A stretch of 64,000 nt of DNA, from NCBI GenBank assembly GCA_017607445.1, contig JAEVHH010000001.1, forward strand, positions 7,688,001 to 7,752,000, in the 5' to 3' direction. Positions 1 through 9,350 of this stretch are shown piece by piece. A program made the position numbers and the translations under genes. The notes beneath the pieces are model-generated. The model saw nothing but the letters and a program-made list of their open reading frames with translations. It was not told the origin of the DNA and ran no database searches. The stretch comes from Histoplasma ohiense (taxonomy: Eukaryota > Ascomycota > Eurotiomycetes > Onygenales > Ajellomycetaceae). Every line of letters begins with the position of its first letter. Position 1 is the first letter of the stretch.

Positions 1-1827
1 TCTGAGCTTCTATAAGAATGAGTAACAGACACTCACTCAATGAGAGTTGAAGAAAGGAAAGAAAGAAGGGGAGTGGAATTGAGAGCAGAGAAGAGTGGAC
101 AAGTTGTGAAAGAACTCAAAAAGAAAGCAGAGATAGACATACACAGAGTGATGTCAGAAGTAACTGTAGAACATTAACAGCCATCACAATGAGAAGAAAG
201 AAGTATACACTTACTGAAGAAACAGAAACTCCTCTTGAAGCTTCAGAGACAGTTGCAGCAGAGATGAGAGCAGTTGACAGAATGATCACACACAGAAGAC
301 AGAACACAAAATTGAAATGATTCTTTGTCCCTCACACAATCAGCACAGAGAACAGATGTATACTCACTGCAGATATAAAAAAGCACCACATCACCATTCA
401 GACTATCTTGCACACATATCTCCTTTCTACAAATAACTAATTCAGAAGTCATTCATCAACAAAGAGAGTGAAGACACTCATTCAACAGGCTGAAAGTGCA
501 CAAAGATAGAGAGACAATACAAAAATCAGCATAAGCAAATATAATGTGAGGATTCTCATCTGTCATAACCTCAACAACACAGAGACTCTGTACAATTTCA
601 TCTATGAAAGTTAGAAAGAAAATTGTAGAAAAGAGACAAGAAGAGATATAACATACACTCAGCACAATCAGTACAAACAACAGCAGAATTCAGAGAATGT
701 GTAAAATTGCTAAAGATTTCATACTTGCTCTGAGCAAGAGATGCAACAGATGAATAACTAGCAAAGCAGATTGTATTGTACAATGCTTGCATATGAAATT
801 GCATTTTGATGAAGGCAGTGAGAGCAGGAGGGGGACATGAAGAATAGAGAGAAGAACTGTGAAAGATGCACAGAGCTTCTCAAAAAGCAGAAGAAAGAGA
901 GAAACCAGTGTAGAAAGAGAGGGAGGAATCAGTGAAGATGAGAGAGATGGAATTGAGAAGAGCAGAGAAGACAGAGACACAGACAAGAGCAGAGAAGACA
1001 GCAGCAGAGAACAACACAGAGACATTCATCATCTCATCATCTTCACAAACACTGCCACCACTGTTCATGTCCTCATCAACCACTCCACTTGCACTCTCAT
1101 CACTAGCAGAGATAGCCACATTGTTGTTGTTGCACTCTGCCCCCACAACATCATTGAAGGTGATCTCCTCAACAGAAGCAAGATCACACACAGAAGAGGC
1201 ATTGAAAGAGGAGATGAAACAATCACAAACAAAATAAGCACTCTAACAACAAGAGATAGAAGCTAACAACAGTTAGCAACTGTGAAAGCTGTTGATTTGC
1301 AGTCAGATTAGCTTTCAACAAGGTTTGATCAACAAGAACTTATCAATAGATTGCATGATGCAATCAGAACAGTGGAAGACACAGCAACCAGATGCCATAT
1401 CACAGAATAAGAGGGCTAGACATTCAATAGAAGAGGATAGATGCATAGAATGATTGAAGCAGAGCAAGAGAGGTCAAGTGAAGGGGGTATGAGAGAGCAA
1501 ATGAAAGAGAATAGTTGTGAATATGACATTGTTAGTGATGAACTGACATTGTTGTGATAGGGACTCTTGTGCACACAAAGTGAGCATTTTACCTATTGCA
1601 GAATAGCACATCGCAAAAGCAGGCGCACACAGCATAACACTATTTCCATCACAAGAACATAGACAGATTTGGTAGGGGAGGATGTGGTAATTTCAGCTTA
1701 TTATTCTTCCATAGCATACACCACCCTCTATTATCAAGAATGGCATACACTACCACACTAGTTAATTTGTATAAGAAGAGCTGCAAAGCTTAGAAGCTTT
1801 GAACAGCTCAAGCAACCTTTGAACTAC
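1..1827. other. CpG-free decayed repeat DNA, unidentified
   Basis: I find no CG dinucleotide between 1 and about 1610, and CC/GG are scarce while CA, TG, AG and TC are common. That is the composition of the decayed transposon copies elsewhere in the window. Several 60-135-codon open frames on both strands are best explained by this biased composition, and I recognise no protein family in them. 1611-1740 regains a few CpG. I see no gene here; probably an old transposon too eroded to name. Confidence 0.6.
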
Positions 1828-2084
1828 ATGAATACTGAAGTAGTTGCAGACATCTTCATTAGAAATCTGTTCTATTGTATACACAGTCTGTCTTCATTCA
1901 TTATGTCAGATAGAGACAGTCAATTTGTCAGTGCACTCTGAGTCTGTATATGTCAATTACTAAGAATTGAACAAAAGTTATCAACAGTATATCACTCAGA
2001 GACTGATGAAGCTACTGAGAGAATGATACAAATAGTAAAGAACATTCTCTGTAAGTTCTGCAATTATACACAAGACAACTGAAG
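1828..2084 (+). pseudogene. Element A: decayed chromovirus integrase, 5' part
   Basis: This aligns base by base with the integrase core of the undecayed copy B (about 6601-6855), including the stretch that encodes SDRGSQF. The differences are mostly C-to-T or G-to-A at former CpG and CpC/GpG sites, giving several stops. It ends exactly where B is inserted and resumes at 8034. Upstream of about 1828 the match to B is lost, so the element is 5'-truncated or unrecognisable there. Confidence 0.85.
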
Positions 2085-2555
2085 TGTGACGGGTTAGCAC
2101 CCGTTAGTAATCAACTTACGCAACCAACTCCCCTCCTGCACCCGCTCGTTCCTGGCCGTTGTGACCTCGCGTAACCCTCGATGTTCTTCCGCTCCGTGCT
2201 CCGCGCTCGCGTAGTTTCTAACGATTCTTCCGCGTAGCTCCTTACGTTCTCCCGCTCTGTGTTCCGCGCTCGCGTAGTCTCTAACGATTCTTCCGCGTAG
2301 CCCTCAATGATTCCCCCGCCCCACGTTCCGCGCTCGCGTAGCTTCTAACGATTCTTACGCGTACCCCTTAATGTTCTTCCGCTCCGCGCTCCACTGTGGA
2401 GCGGCTTCTGATATTCTTCCGCCCCGAACTTTCCCCTATAAGAACCCCCTTCGTACGACCTTTTCTTCTGATTTCTTTTCTCTTTCTTTCCTTAATCAAT
2501 TCGTAATCTGTAATTAGGATAGTACCAAATCGTTAATCGAAGTACGCCCGTTACA
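2085..2555 (+). repeat. 5' LTR of element B (471 bp)
   Basis: Starts TGTGAC and ends TTACA; I see no difference from the 3' LTR at 7558-8028. It contains a tandem run of a roughly 63-bp unit, with CTAACGATTC at 2218, 2281 and 2345, and a TATA-like TATAAGAA at 2437-2444. A 14-nt stretch at 2494-2507 is the reverse complement of the sequence at the LTR/interior boundary. Confidence 0.95.
2437..2444 (+). promoter_or_regulatory. TATA-like box in the B LTR
   Basis: TATAAGAA lies just 3' of the U3 repeat units and 57 bp before the self-complementary 14-mer at 2494. It is conserved as TATAAGAA or TATAGAGA in the other copies. A start site downstream of it is inferred, not shown. Confidence 0.5.
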
Positions 2556-2568
2556 TTACGAATTGATT
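2555..2568 (+). promoter_or_regulatory. Primer-binding site, probably self-primed
   Basis: The last LTR base plus the next 13 bases (ATTACGAATTGATT) are the exact reverse complement of 2494-2507 in the LTR. I see no obvious tRNA 3' end match directly after the LTR. Tf1/sushi-type chromoviruses prime reverse transcription with the 5' end of their own transcript folded onto such a site. The same pairing is kept in copy F (59474-59487 against its LTRs). Confidence 0.6.
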
Positions 2569-2907
2569 CTTCTGCGTTTAAGGCCCGAGTGCCTCGTTAT
2601 TAGTTCTTACGCCCGAGTGCGTCGTTACCAGTTCTTACGCCCGAGTGCGTCGTTTACAGGCCCGAGTGCCTAGTCGTTACAAGAGATCCCTCGTGGGCCC
2701 GAGTGCCCTTATCGTTAGTTATATAGGCCGTCGTGCCTAAGCGTCCGAAACACAATCGACCGTGTTCTACGAGGCCCGAGTGCCTACGAACCGTAACGCT
2801 GCGAATAGCGTTCACGAAGAAGCTTGACCAAGCTTAGCGCCGCAACACTGCGAATAGTGCCTGCGAGAGGACCGAGTATTCCTTTTCTTTTTTTTTTTTA
2901 TTATTAT

Positions 2908-3906
2908 ATGTCCTTAGATATCGAAATGAACTACGAGCAATCCTACGAACACCCGCCGCACCCGAACGCGGCGGACGATAACTTAGACCTACGAAGCATC
3001 CTCCAGCAGCAGGCGCTACAGATGGCCGAATTGCAACGACGACTTGCTGAGATGAGCACTCCCGCGTTCACCGTTCCTCCTACGCCCGCGCCTCACGAAA
3101 AGCCCCCAAGAGAGAAGCTCCCAATCCTCGACAAATACGAGGGAGACCTAGCGCTCTACCTCGCGTGGAAGTCAAAAGCGAACGCCAAATTGGACATCGA
3201 TGGACGAGCAATAGGCTCGCTATCCAATCAAGCGTGGTATATCCATAGCAGGTTGGATGGCGACGCGTTAGCAAAATTCCAACCCTGGATGAGCCATTGC
3301 CAGGACCACCAGCGTACGCCAGAGCTAGTCTTCCGACAACTCGACTCCCTCTTCCTCGATCCTACGCTTCAAGCCAAGGCGTTAGACTGGCTTAATCGGA
3401 CTCGCCAGATGGATGTCGCGTTGGCAACTTACCTTCCTGAATTCGATCGCAAGCTCCTAGAAGCAGGTGGGCAAGACTGGGACGACGCCGTCAAGATCAA
3501 CATGTTGTTCAAGAACTTGAACTTCCAATTGCATAACCGAAGCGTAGGGCGTCCGAAGCCCTCAACATACAGCGAATTCTGCGCTGATCTTCGCCTGTTG
3601 GACAACGACCTGTCTCAGTTCCGCGCGCTCCAAAATCGCAGAGGATTCCGCCGAACAAATGCGTACGCCCCGAACCACTCTGCAGCGCCCCCCGCCTCCG
3701 AACCAGAACCAATGGACTGGGTCCCACACGTAAACGCAAGTCGCCCGAGGGTCCCCAACGTCTCAGGGAAGGACGCCGCCGACCGAATCGCCAGAGGAGT
3801 CTGCATACGCTGCGACAAGCCAGGGCACTTCGCGAACCAATGTCCGAATGCGATCGCCCCGAGTAAAACCCCCCACGCGCGTAAACGCTGCGTCGCCCGC
3901 GGATAG
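2908..3906 (+). CDS. Element B Gag (nucleocapsid), C-end frameshifted
   Basis: Structural Gag protein that packages the element RNA, about 332 residues from this start. I chose ATG 2908 because it follows a T-rich tract, begins MSLDIEMNYEQ, and the same start is kept in copy F; an earlier in-frame ATG at 2824 lies in the leader. A Gln-rich helix is followed by the capsid-like region (about residues 65-230, with LALYLAWKSKANAKL) and one CCHC knuckle, CIRCDKPGHFANQC (3802-3843, residues 299-312). In copies C and F the A run near 3863 has three A's; B has four, so B's Gag ends early at TAG 3904 instead of running into the gag-pol overlap. Confidence 0.9.
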   Translation: MSLDIEMNYEQSYEHPPHPNAADDNLDLRSILQQQALQMAELQRRLAEMSTPAFTVPPTPAPHEKPPREKLPILDKYEGDLALYLAWKSKANAKLDIDGRAIGSLSNQAWYIHSRLDGDALAKFQPWMSHCQDHQRTPELVFRQLDSLFLDPTLQAKALDWLNRTRQMDVALATYLPEFDRKLLEAGGQDWDDAVKINMLFKNLNFQLHNRSVGRPKPSTYSEFCADLRLLDNDLSQFRALQNRRGFRRTNAYAPNHSAAPPASEPEPMDWVPHVNASRPRVPNVSGKDAADRIARGVCIRCDKPGHFANQCPNAIAPSKTPHARKRCVARG

Positions 3907-4062
3907 GCAAGAACAGGGAAAGACGAGCTCTCGCCCTAAAACGCGGACGAGAGCTCAAGGAGCAGAAAGCTAGCTGGAGATTCGAGCAGGAGATGCAAGC
4001 GGACGCAATCATGGTCCCTGCCATTGTAAATAGCTTAGTCAACGTACGAGCAATGGTAGACA

Positions 4063-7000
4063 GTGGTTTCCCTTCACTACGCTCTTATAGACACCCAGCT
4101 GGTCGAGAAGCATAAGCTCCAGCGTATCCCCTTTCCCAAACCGCGTAAGCTCAGTGGATTTGACGGCCCCAGAGGATCCGCCTCCTACAACATGGTAAGA
4201 TTTAATGTCGACGTAGGAGGACACGAGAAAAAGAACGTATACGCATACGAAATACAAGGCCTTGAGTACGATCTAATGCTCGGCCTATCATGGCTCACAG
4301 AATTTGGAACCTTGTTGGACGCACGCAACCGCTGCCTTATTTTCCCAGGAGGCGACCGTGTTTACGAGAAGGATGTCGATAGGACCGCTGATCTCACCCA
4401 GATATCAGCGGAAGCGTACAAACTACTAACCCGCCAAGCGCATGAGAAGAAGAACGTCCAAGTGTTCGCTGCTAGCATGGCGGATATCAAAAAAGCGTTA
4501 GAAAAGCTAGAACCCAAAGACCCCAAGAAACCGCGCAAGGAACTACCCGAATCGTACGAAGACTTCGCAGACGTGTTCGACGAAAAAGAAGCTGAAAAGC
4601 TTCCTCCTCACCGAGGACCCGGCATAGATCATACGATCGAGCTCATCAAGGAGGACGGTAAGGACCCGCAACCACCCTGGGGTCCTCTCTACAGCATGTC
4701 GCGCGACGAGCTCCTCGTCCTACGAAAAACGCTCAACGGACTATTGGACAAAGGCTTCATTCGTGTTAGCAACTCACCCGCCGCAGCACCCGTACTGTTC
4801 GCGAAGAAACCAGGAGGAGGCTTACGATTCTGCGTTGACTACCGAGGACTCAACAAGATTACGCGGAAGGACCGATACCCTCTCCCACTCATCAACGAAA
4901 CACTCGAACGAGTAGGAAAAGCAAAATGGTTTACGAAGCTTGACATCTCTGCGGCCTTCTATAAGATAAGGATTAATGAAGGTGACGAATGGCTAACCGC
5001 TTTTCGTACGCGTTACGGATTATACGAATGGACAGTGACCCCTTTTGGATTAGCGAACGCCCCGAGCACGTTCCAGAAATACATTAACTGGGCCCTACGA
5101 GACCTGCTCGATGAGATCGCCTCAGCGTACATGGACGATATCCTGATCTTCACCGATGGACCGCTCACTGAGCACCGCAAGCACGTACGACAAGTGCTTG
5201 ACCGCCTACGAAAAGCCGGACTGCAAGTGGACATTGACAAATGCGACTTCGAGACCAAGTCTACGACCTACCTAGGATTCATCATCGAAGCTGAAAAAGG
5301 CGTACGCATGGATCCTAAGAAGGTGGAAGCAATCCTCAACTGGGAGGCACCAGTCTCGGTAAAAGGGACTAGAAGCTTCCTAGGATTTGCCAACTTCTAC
5401 CGAAGGTTCATCAAAGACTTCTCCGATATCGTACGACCACTGACGGACCTGACCCGGAAAGACGCCGTGTTCCAATGGACTGACGAAGCGGACGCAGCAT
5501 TCAAAAAGCTGAAGCGTATGTTCACAAGCGCCCCGATGCTGCAATCATTCGATCCGGATAAGCATACGATTCTCGAAACGGACGCCTCAGGTTACGTAGT
5601 AGGTGGGGCACTGATGCAATATGATAACGAAGGTGTCCTACGACCCTGTGCCTTCACCTCGAAAAAGATGTCGCCCGCCGAATGCAACTACGAGATCTAC
5701 GACAAGGAGCTCCTAGCGATCATACGATGCCTCGAAGAATGGGAGTCCGAACTTATGAGCGTCGAAAAGTTTGAGATTGTTACCGATCATAAGAACTTAG
5801 AGTACTTCACGACCACTCGTAAGCTCACTGAAAGGCATATGCGTTGGTCATTGTTCCTTAGCCGTTTTTCGTTCACAATTCGTTATCGACCTGGAGTAGA
5901 GAACACCCTTGCGGATGCCCTGTCCCGCCGAGAACAAGATATGCCATCTGATGACTTGGACGACAGGTGGAAACACCGAGAGCATCGATTAATCGACCCT
6001 GCAATCATAGAAAGTCCTACGCAACCAGACGAACCCCGCGTACATGTCAACCAGTCCCGAGCTCAAGAACCCTCGCTCGAAGAACAATGGAAGCTAGCGG
6101 CAGAAGCAGATGAATCCTGGCAACAAGCCGCCGAAGCCGTACGAAACAGAGCACCTCGATTCCCCGCAAGCGTATACCCAAGAACGGATATCTCAGCATG
6201 TTCGATCGATGATGACAACTGCTTACGCTTTCGAGATAGGCGATGGGTCCCCGATTCAGAACCCCTACGAACACGGATCATGCAAGAAATTCATGACTCG
6301 CCGATGACCGGGCACCCAGGACGCGAAATCATGTACAACATCGTCGCCCGAGAATTCTACTGGCCAGATATGTCGAAAGACATACGCCGGTTCGTACGCA
6401 ACTGTGATCGCTGCGGCTCAGTGACGGCATGGCGTGAACGCCGAAAAGGGATGCTGAAGCCCCTACCTGTCCCCGACCGAACTTGGCGCGATATAGCTAT
6501 CGATTTTGCAGTTTCCTTACCCGAGAGCGGAGGTTCTACGAACATCCTAGTCATCGTCGACCGACTCAGCAAGGGCGTAATACTACAGCCCTGTGACAAG
6601 ATGGACGCCGAAGTAGTTGCAGATGCCTTCGTCAGAAGCCCGTTCTATCGTATGCACGGCCTGCCCTCATCCATTGTGTCAGATAGAGGCAGTCAATTCG
6701 TCAGCGCACTCTGGGCCCGCGTATGCCAATTATTAAGAATCGAACGAAAGTTATCAACGGCGTACCACCCAGAGACTGATGGAGCTACCGAGAGGATGAT
6801 ACAAACGGTAAAGAACATCCTCCGTAAGTTCTGCAATTACGCGCAAGACAACTGGAGCAACCTGCTGCCACACGCTGAGATTGCGATTAACGGTCGAGAT
6901 TCCGCTACGACAGGCGTAAGCCCATTCTTCCTCCTACACGGATACAACTTAGAGGTCCTGGACTTCCCCGAGACTCCCCGAGAAACCGCGTACGCCCGCA

Positions 7001-7557
7001 GCCCCATACAGGCGGCAGAGAACATCGTGAGCAAGCTGAAGAAAGCCCGCGAATGGGCAGAAGCTTCAATGGCCAGCGCTCAGCAAGATTACGAGGACCA
7101 AGCGAACACCAGGAGGAGTCCTGCGACCCGATACCACGTAGGAGACAAAGTCTGGCTGGACCTCAAAAACATAAGAACGGACCGCCCCTCGCGTACGCTA
7201 GATTACCGCCACGCCAAGTATACGGTGAAGGAAGTGCTAGGCACACACGATTATCGACTCGACACCCCGCCTGGCATCCACGACGTCTTTCATACGAACC
7301 TGCTCCGACCCGCGGCCGAGGATCCATTCCCCTCACAGAGAACCTCCGATTGGCAGCCACCCGCCATCGTAGGAGAAGACAACGAACTCGAGTGGGAAAT
7401 CGAAGCAATCCTTGACGATAGAACCAACCGCCGCCGCCGCGAATACCTCGTCAAATGGGTAGGATACGATCGTCCGACCTGGGAACCCGCGTCCGCCTTG
7501 GAGGACACCGCCGCCCTCGACACCTACGAGTCCTCACTCACCCCGGTAGGGGGATAA
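4063..7557 (+). CDS. Element B Pol polyprotein
   Basis: Protease, reverse transcriptase, RNase H, integrase and chromodomain in one 1164-codon frame. The protease DSG lies just upstream in another frame because of an extra C near 4070; the flap-side LMLGLSWL follows. Reverse transcriptase includes FTKLDISAAFYKI and the catalytic YMDD (5128-5139, about residue 356). RNase H starts at ETDASG (about residue 507) with TDHKNLEYF. Integrase has the HHCC finger (HPGREIMYNI...NCDRC) and a D, D, E core: AIDFAVSL, SDRGSQF, HPETDGATERM. The C-terminal chromodomain reads EYLVKWVGYDRPTWEP, expected to target integration to modified chromatin. The stop abuts the 3' LTR. Taking 4063 as the start is only the first ATG in this frame. 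Confidence 0.95.
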   Translation: MVSLHYALIDTQLVEKHKLQRIPFPKPRKLSGFDGPRGSASYNMVRFNVDVGGHEKKNVYAYEIQGLEYDLMLGLSWLTEFGTLLDARNRCLIFPGGDRVYEKDVDRTADLTQISAEAYKLLTRQAHEKKNVQVFAASMADIKKALEKLEPKDPKKPRKELPESYEDFADVFDEKEAEKLPPHRGPGIDHTIELIKEDGKDPQPPWGPLYSMSRDELLVLRKTLNGLLDKGFIRVSNSPAAAPVLFAKKPGGGLRFCVDYRGLNKITRKDRYPLPLINETLERVGKAKWFTKLDISAAFYKIRINEGDEWLTAFRTRYGLYEWTVTPFGLANAPSTFQKYINWALRDLLDEIASAYMDDILIFTDGPLTEHRKHVRQVLDRLRKAGLQVDIDKCDFETKSTTYLGFIIEAEKGVRMDPKKVEAILNWEAPVSVKGTRSFLGFANFYRRFIKDFSDIVRPLTDLTRKDAVFQWTDEADAAFKKLKRMFTSAPMLQSFDPDKHTILETDASGYVVGGALMQYDNEGVLRPCAFTSKKMSPAECNYEIYDKELLAIIRCLEEWESELMSVEKFEIVTDHKNLEYFTTTRKLTERHMRWSLFLSRFSFTIRYRPGVENTLADALSRREQDMPSDDLDDRWKHREHRLIDPAIIESPTQPDEPRVHVNQSRAQEPSLEEQWKLAAEADESWQQAAEAVRNRAPRFPASVYPRTDISACSIDDDNCLRFRDRRWVPDSEPLRTRIMQEIHDSPMTGHPGREIMYNIVAREFYWPDMSKDIRRFVRNCDRCGSVTAWRERRKGMLKPLPVPDRTWRDIAIDFAVSLPESGGSTNILVIVDRLSKGVILQPCDKMDAEVVADAFVRSPFYRMHGLPSSIVSDRGSQFVSALWARVCQLLRIERKLSTAYHPETDGATERMIQTVKNILRKFCNYAQDNWSNLLPHAEIAINGRDSATTGVSPFFLLHGYNLEVLDFPETPRETAYARSPIQAAENIVSKLKKAREWAEASMASAQQDYEDQANTRRSPATRYHVGDKVWLDLKNIRTDRPSRTLDYRHAKYTVKEVLGTHDYRLDTPPGIHDVFHTNLLRPAAEDPFPSQRTSDWQPPAIVGEDNELEWEIEAILDDRTNRRRREYLVKWVGYDRPTWEPASALEDTAALDTYESSLTPVGG
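7542..7557 (+). promoter_or_regulatory. Polypurine tract at pol end
   Basis: Purine-rich GGTAGGGGGATAA sits immediately 5' of the 3' LTR and overlaps the last Pol codons and stop, so plus-strand priming and the protein C-end share bases. Confidence 0.5.
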
Positions 7558-8028
7558 TGTGACGGGTTAGCACCCGTTAGTAATCAACTTACGCAACCAA
7601 CTCCCCTCCTGCACCCGCTCGTTCCTGGCCGTTGTGACCTCGCGTAACCCTCGATGTTCTTCCGCTCCGTGCTCCGCGCTCGCGTAGTTTCTAACGATTC
7701 TTCCGCGTAGCTCCTTACGTTCTCCCGCTCTGTGTTCCGCGCTCGCGTAGTCTCTAACGATTCTTCCGCGTAGCCCTCAATGATTCCCCCGCCCCACGTT
7801 CCGCGCTCGCGTAGCTTCTAACGATTCTTACGCGTACCCCTTAATGTTCTTCCGCTCCGCGCTCCACTGTGGAGCGGCTTCTGATATTCTTCCGCCCCGA
7901 ACTTTCCCCTATAAGAACCCCCTTCGTACGACCTTTTCTTCTGATTTCTTTTCTCTTTCTTTCCTTAATCAATTCGTAATCTGTAATTAGGATAGTACCA
8001 AATCGTTAATCGAAGTACGCCCGTTACA
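7558..8028 (+). repeat. 3' LTR of element B (471 bp)
   Basis: Same sequence and length as 2085-2555, as far as I can see without a single difference, which implies very recent insertion. Followed by the target duplication TGAAG. Confidence 0.95.
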
Positions 8029-8033
8029 TGAAG

Positions 8034-8735
8034 CAACCTGCTGCCATATACTGAGATTGCAATTAACAGTCAAGATTTCACTACAACAGATGTAAGCTCA
8101 TTCTTTCTTCTATATAAATACAACTTAGAGATTCTGAACTTCTCTGAGACTCTCTGAGAAACTGTGTACATCTGCAGTCTCATACAGATGACAGAGAACA
8201 TTGTGAGCAAGTTGAAGAAAATCTGCAAATAAGCAGAAGCTTCAATGATCAGTATTCAGCAAGATTATAAAGATCAAGCAAATATCAGAAGAAGTTCTAT
8301 AATCTGATATTATATAGAAGACAAAGTCTGACTGAATCTCAAGAATATAAGAACAGATCATCTCTTGTGTATGCTAGATTATCATTATATCAAATATACA
8401 GTGAAGAAAGTGCTAGATATATATGATTATCAACTCAACATCTCATCTGATATTCACAATGTCTTTCATATAAATCTGCTTCAATCTGCAGCTGAGAATT
8501 CATTCTTCTCACAGAGAATCTCTGATTGACAGTCATTCATCATTATAGAAGAAGACAACAAACTTGAGTGAGAAATTGAAGCAATTCTTGACAATAGAAT
8601 CAATCACCATCACTGTGAATATCTCATCAAATGAGTAGAATACAATCATTCAATCTGAGAACTCATGTCTGTCTTGAAGAACATCACTGCTCTCAACATC
8701 TACAAGTTCTCACTCATCTCAGTAGAGAGAGATAA
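8034..8735 (+). pseudogene. Element A: decayed integrase end and chromodomain
   Basis: Continues element A after the B insertion. It matches B from the NWSNLLPHAEI segment (about 6850) through the chromodomain to the polypurine tract. Nearly all former CpG and many CpC sites are changed, with frequent TGA/TAA stops. Confidence 0.85.
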
Positions 8736-8816
8736 TGTGATGGATTAGTATCTATTAGTAATTAACTTATACAATCAACTTCTCTTCTGCATCCACTCAT
8801 TTCTGACTATTGTAAT
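8736..8816 (+). repeat. Element A 3' LTR, first part
   Basis: Starts TGTGATGGATTAG, the decayed form of TGTGACGGGTTAG. Broken at 8816 by element C; the rest resumes at 14918. The two parts add to 81 + 390 = 471 bp, exactly the LTR length of B. Confidence 0.9.
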
Positions 8817-9350
8817 TGTAACGGGCGTACTTCGATTAACGATTTGGTACTATCCTAATTACAGATTATGAATTGATTAAGAAAAGAAAGAGAAAAGAAA
8901 TCAGAAGAAAAGGTTGTATGAAGAGGGTTCTTATAGAGAAAAGTTCAGAGTGAAAGAATATCAGAAGCTGCTCCACAGTGAAGCACAGAGTGGAAGAACA
9001 TTAAGAGATACACATAAGAATCATTAGAAACTATGCAAGTGCAGAGCATGGGGTGGAGGAATCATTGAGAGCTACATAAAAGAATCATTAGAGACTACAC
9101 AAGCACAGAACACAGAGTGAGAGAACATTAGAAGCTATACAGAAGAATCATTAGAGACTACACAAGCACAGAACACAGAGCAGAAGAATATTAAGAGCTA
9201 CACAGAAGAATCATTAGAAACTACACAAGTACAGAGCACAGAGTGAAAGAACATTGAGAATTATACAAGATCACAGCAATCAGAAATGAGTGAATGCAGA
9301 AGAGAAGTTGATTGCATAAGTTAATTACTAACAGATGCTAATTCATCACA
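8817..9350 (-). repeat. Element C LTR (3' LTR, 534 bp)
   Basis: Begins TGTAACGGGCGTACTTCG, the undecayed terminus, then becomes CpG-free. It holds one 63-bp unit more than the LTR of B. Confidence 0.9.

Larger units (their letters stand above)
2085..8028 (+). mobile_element. Element B: undecayed Ty3/gypsy chromovirus
   Basis: A 5944-bp LTR retrotransposon: two LTRs of 471 bp that look identical, each running TGTGAC...TTACA, flanked by a perfect 5-bp duplication TGAAG (2080-2084 and 8029-8033). The interior encodes Gag with a CCHC knuckle and Pol in the order protease, reverse transcriptase, RNase H, integrase, chromodomain, which places it in the chromovirus lineage. It is CpG-rich and shows none of the decay of its relatives. 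It interrupts the integrase of decayed copy A, so it is younger. Despite its fresh look it has three one-base homopolymer differences near the gag-pol junction that break the frame (see findings). Confidence 0.97.

Noticed and set aside
859..1266. A 135-codon plus-strand open frame in the left flank
   Set aside because: Highly charged low-complexity translation in a CpG-free, purine-biased stretch; frames on the opposite strand are equally open. Best explained by composition.
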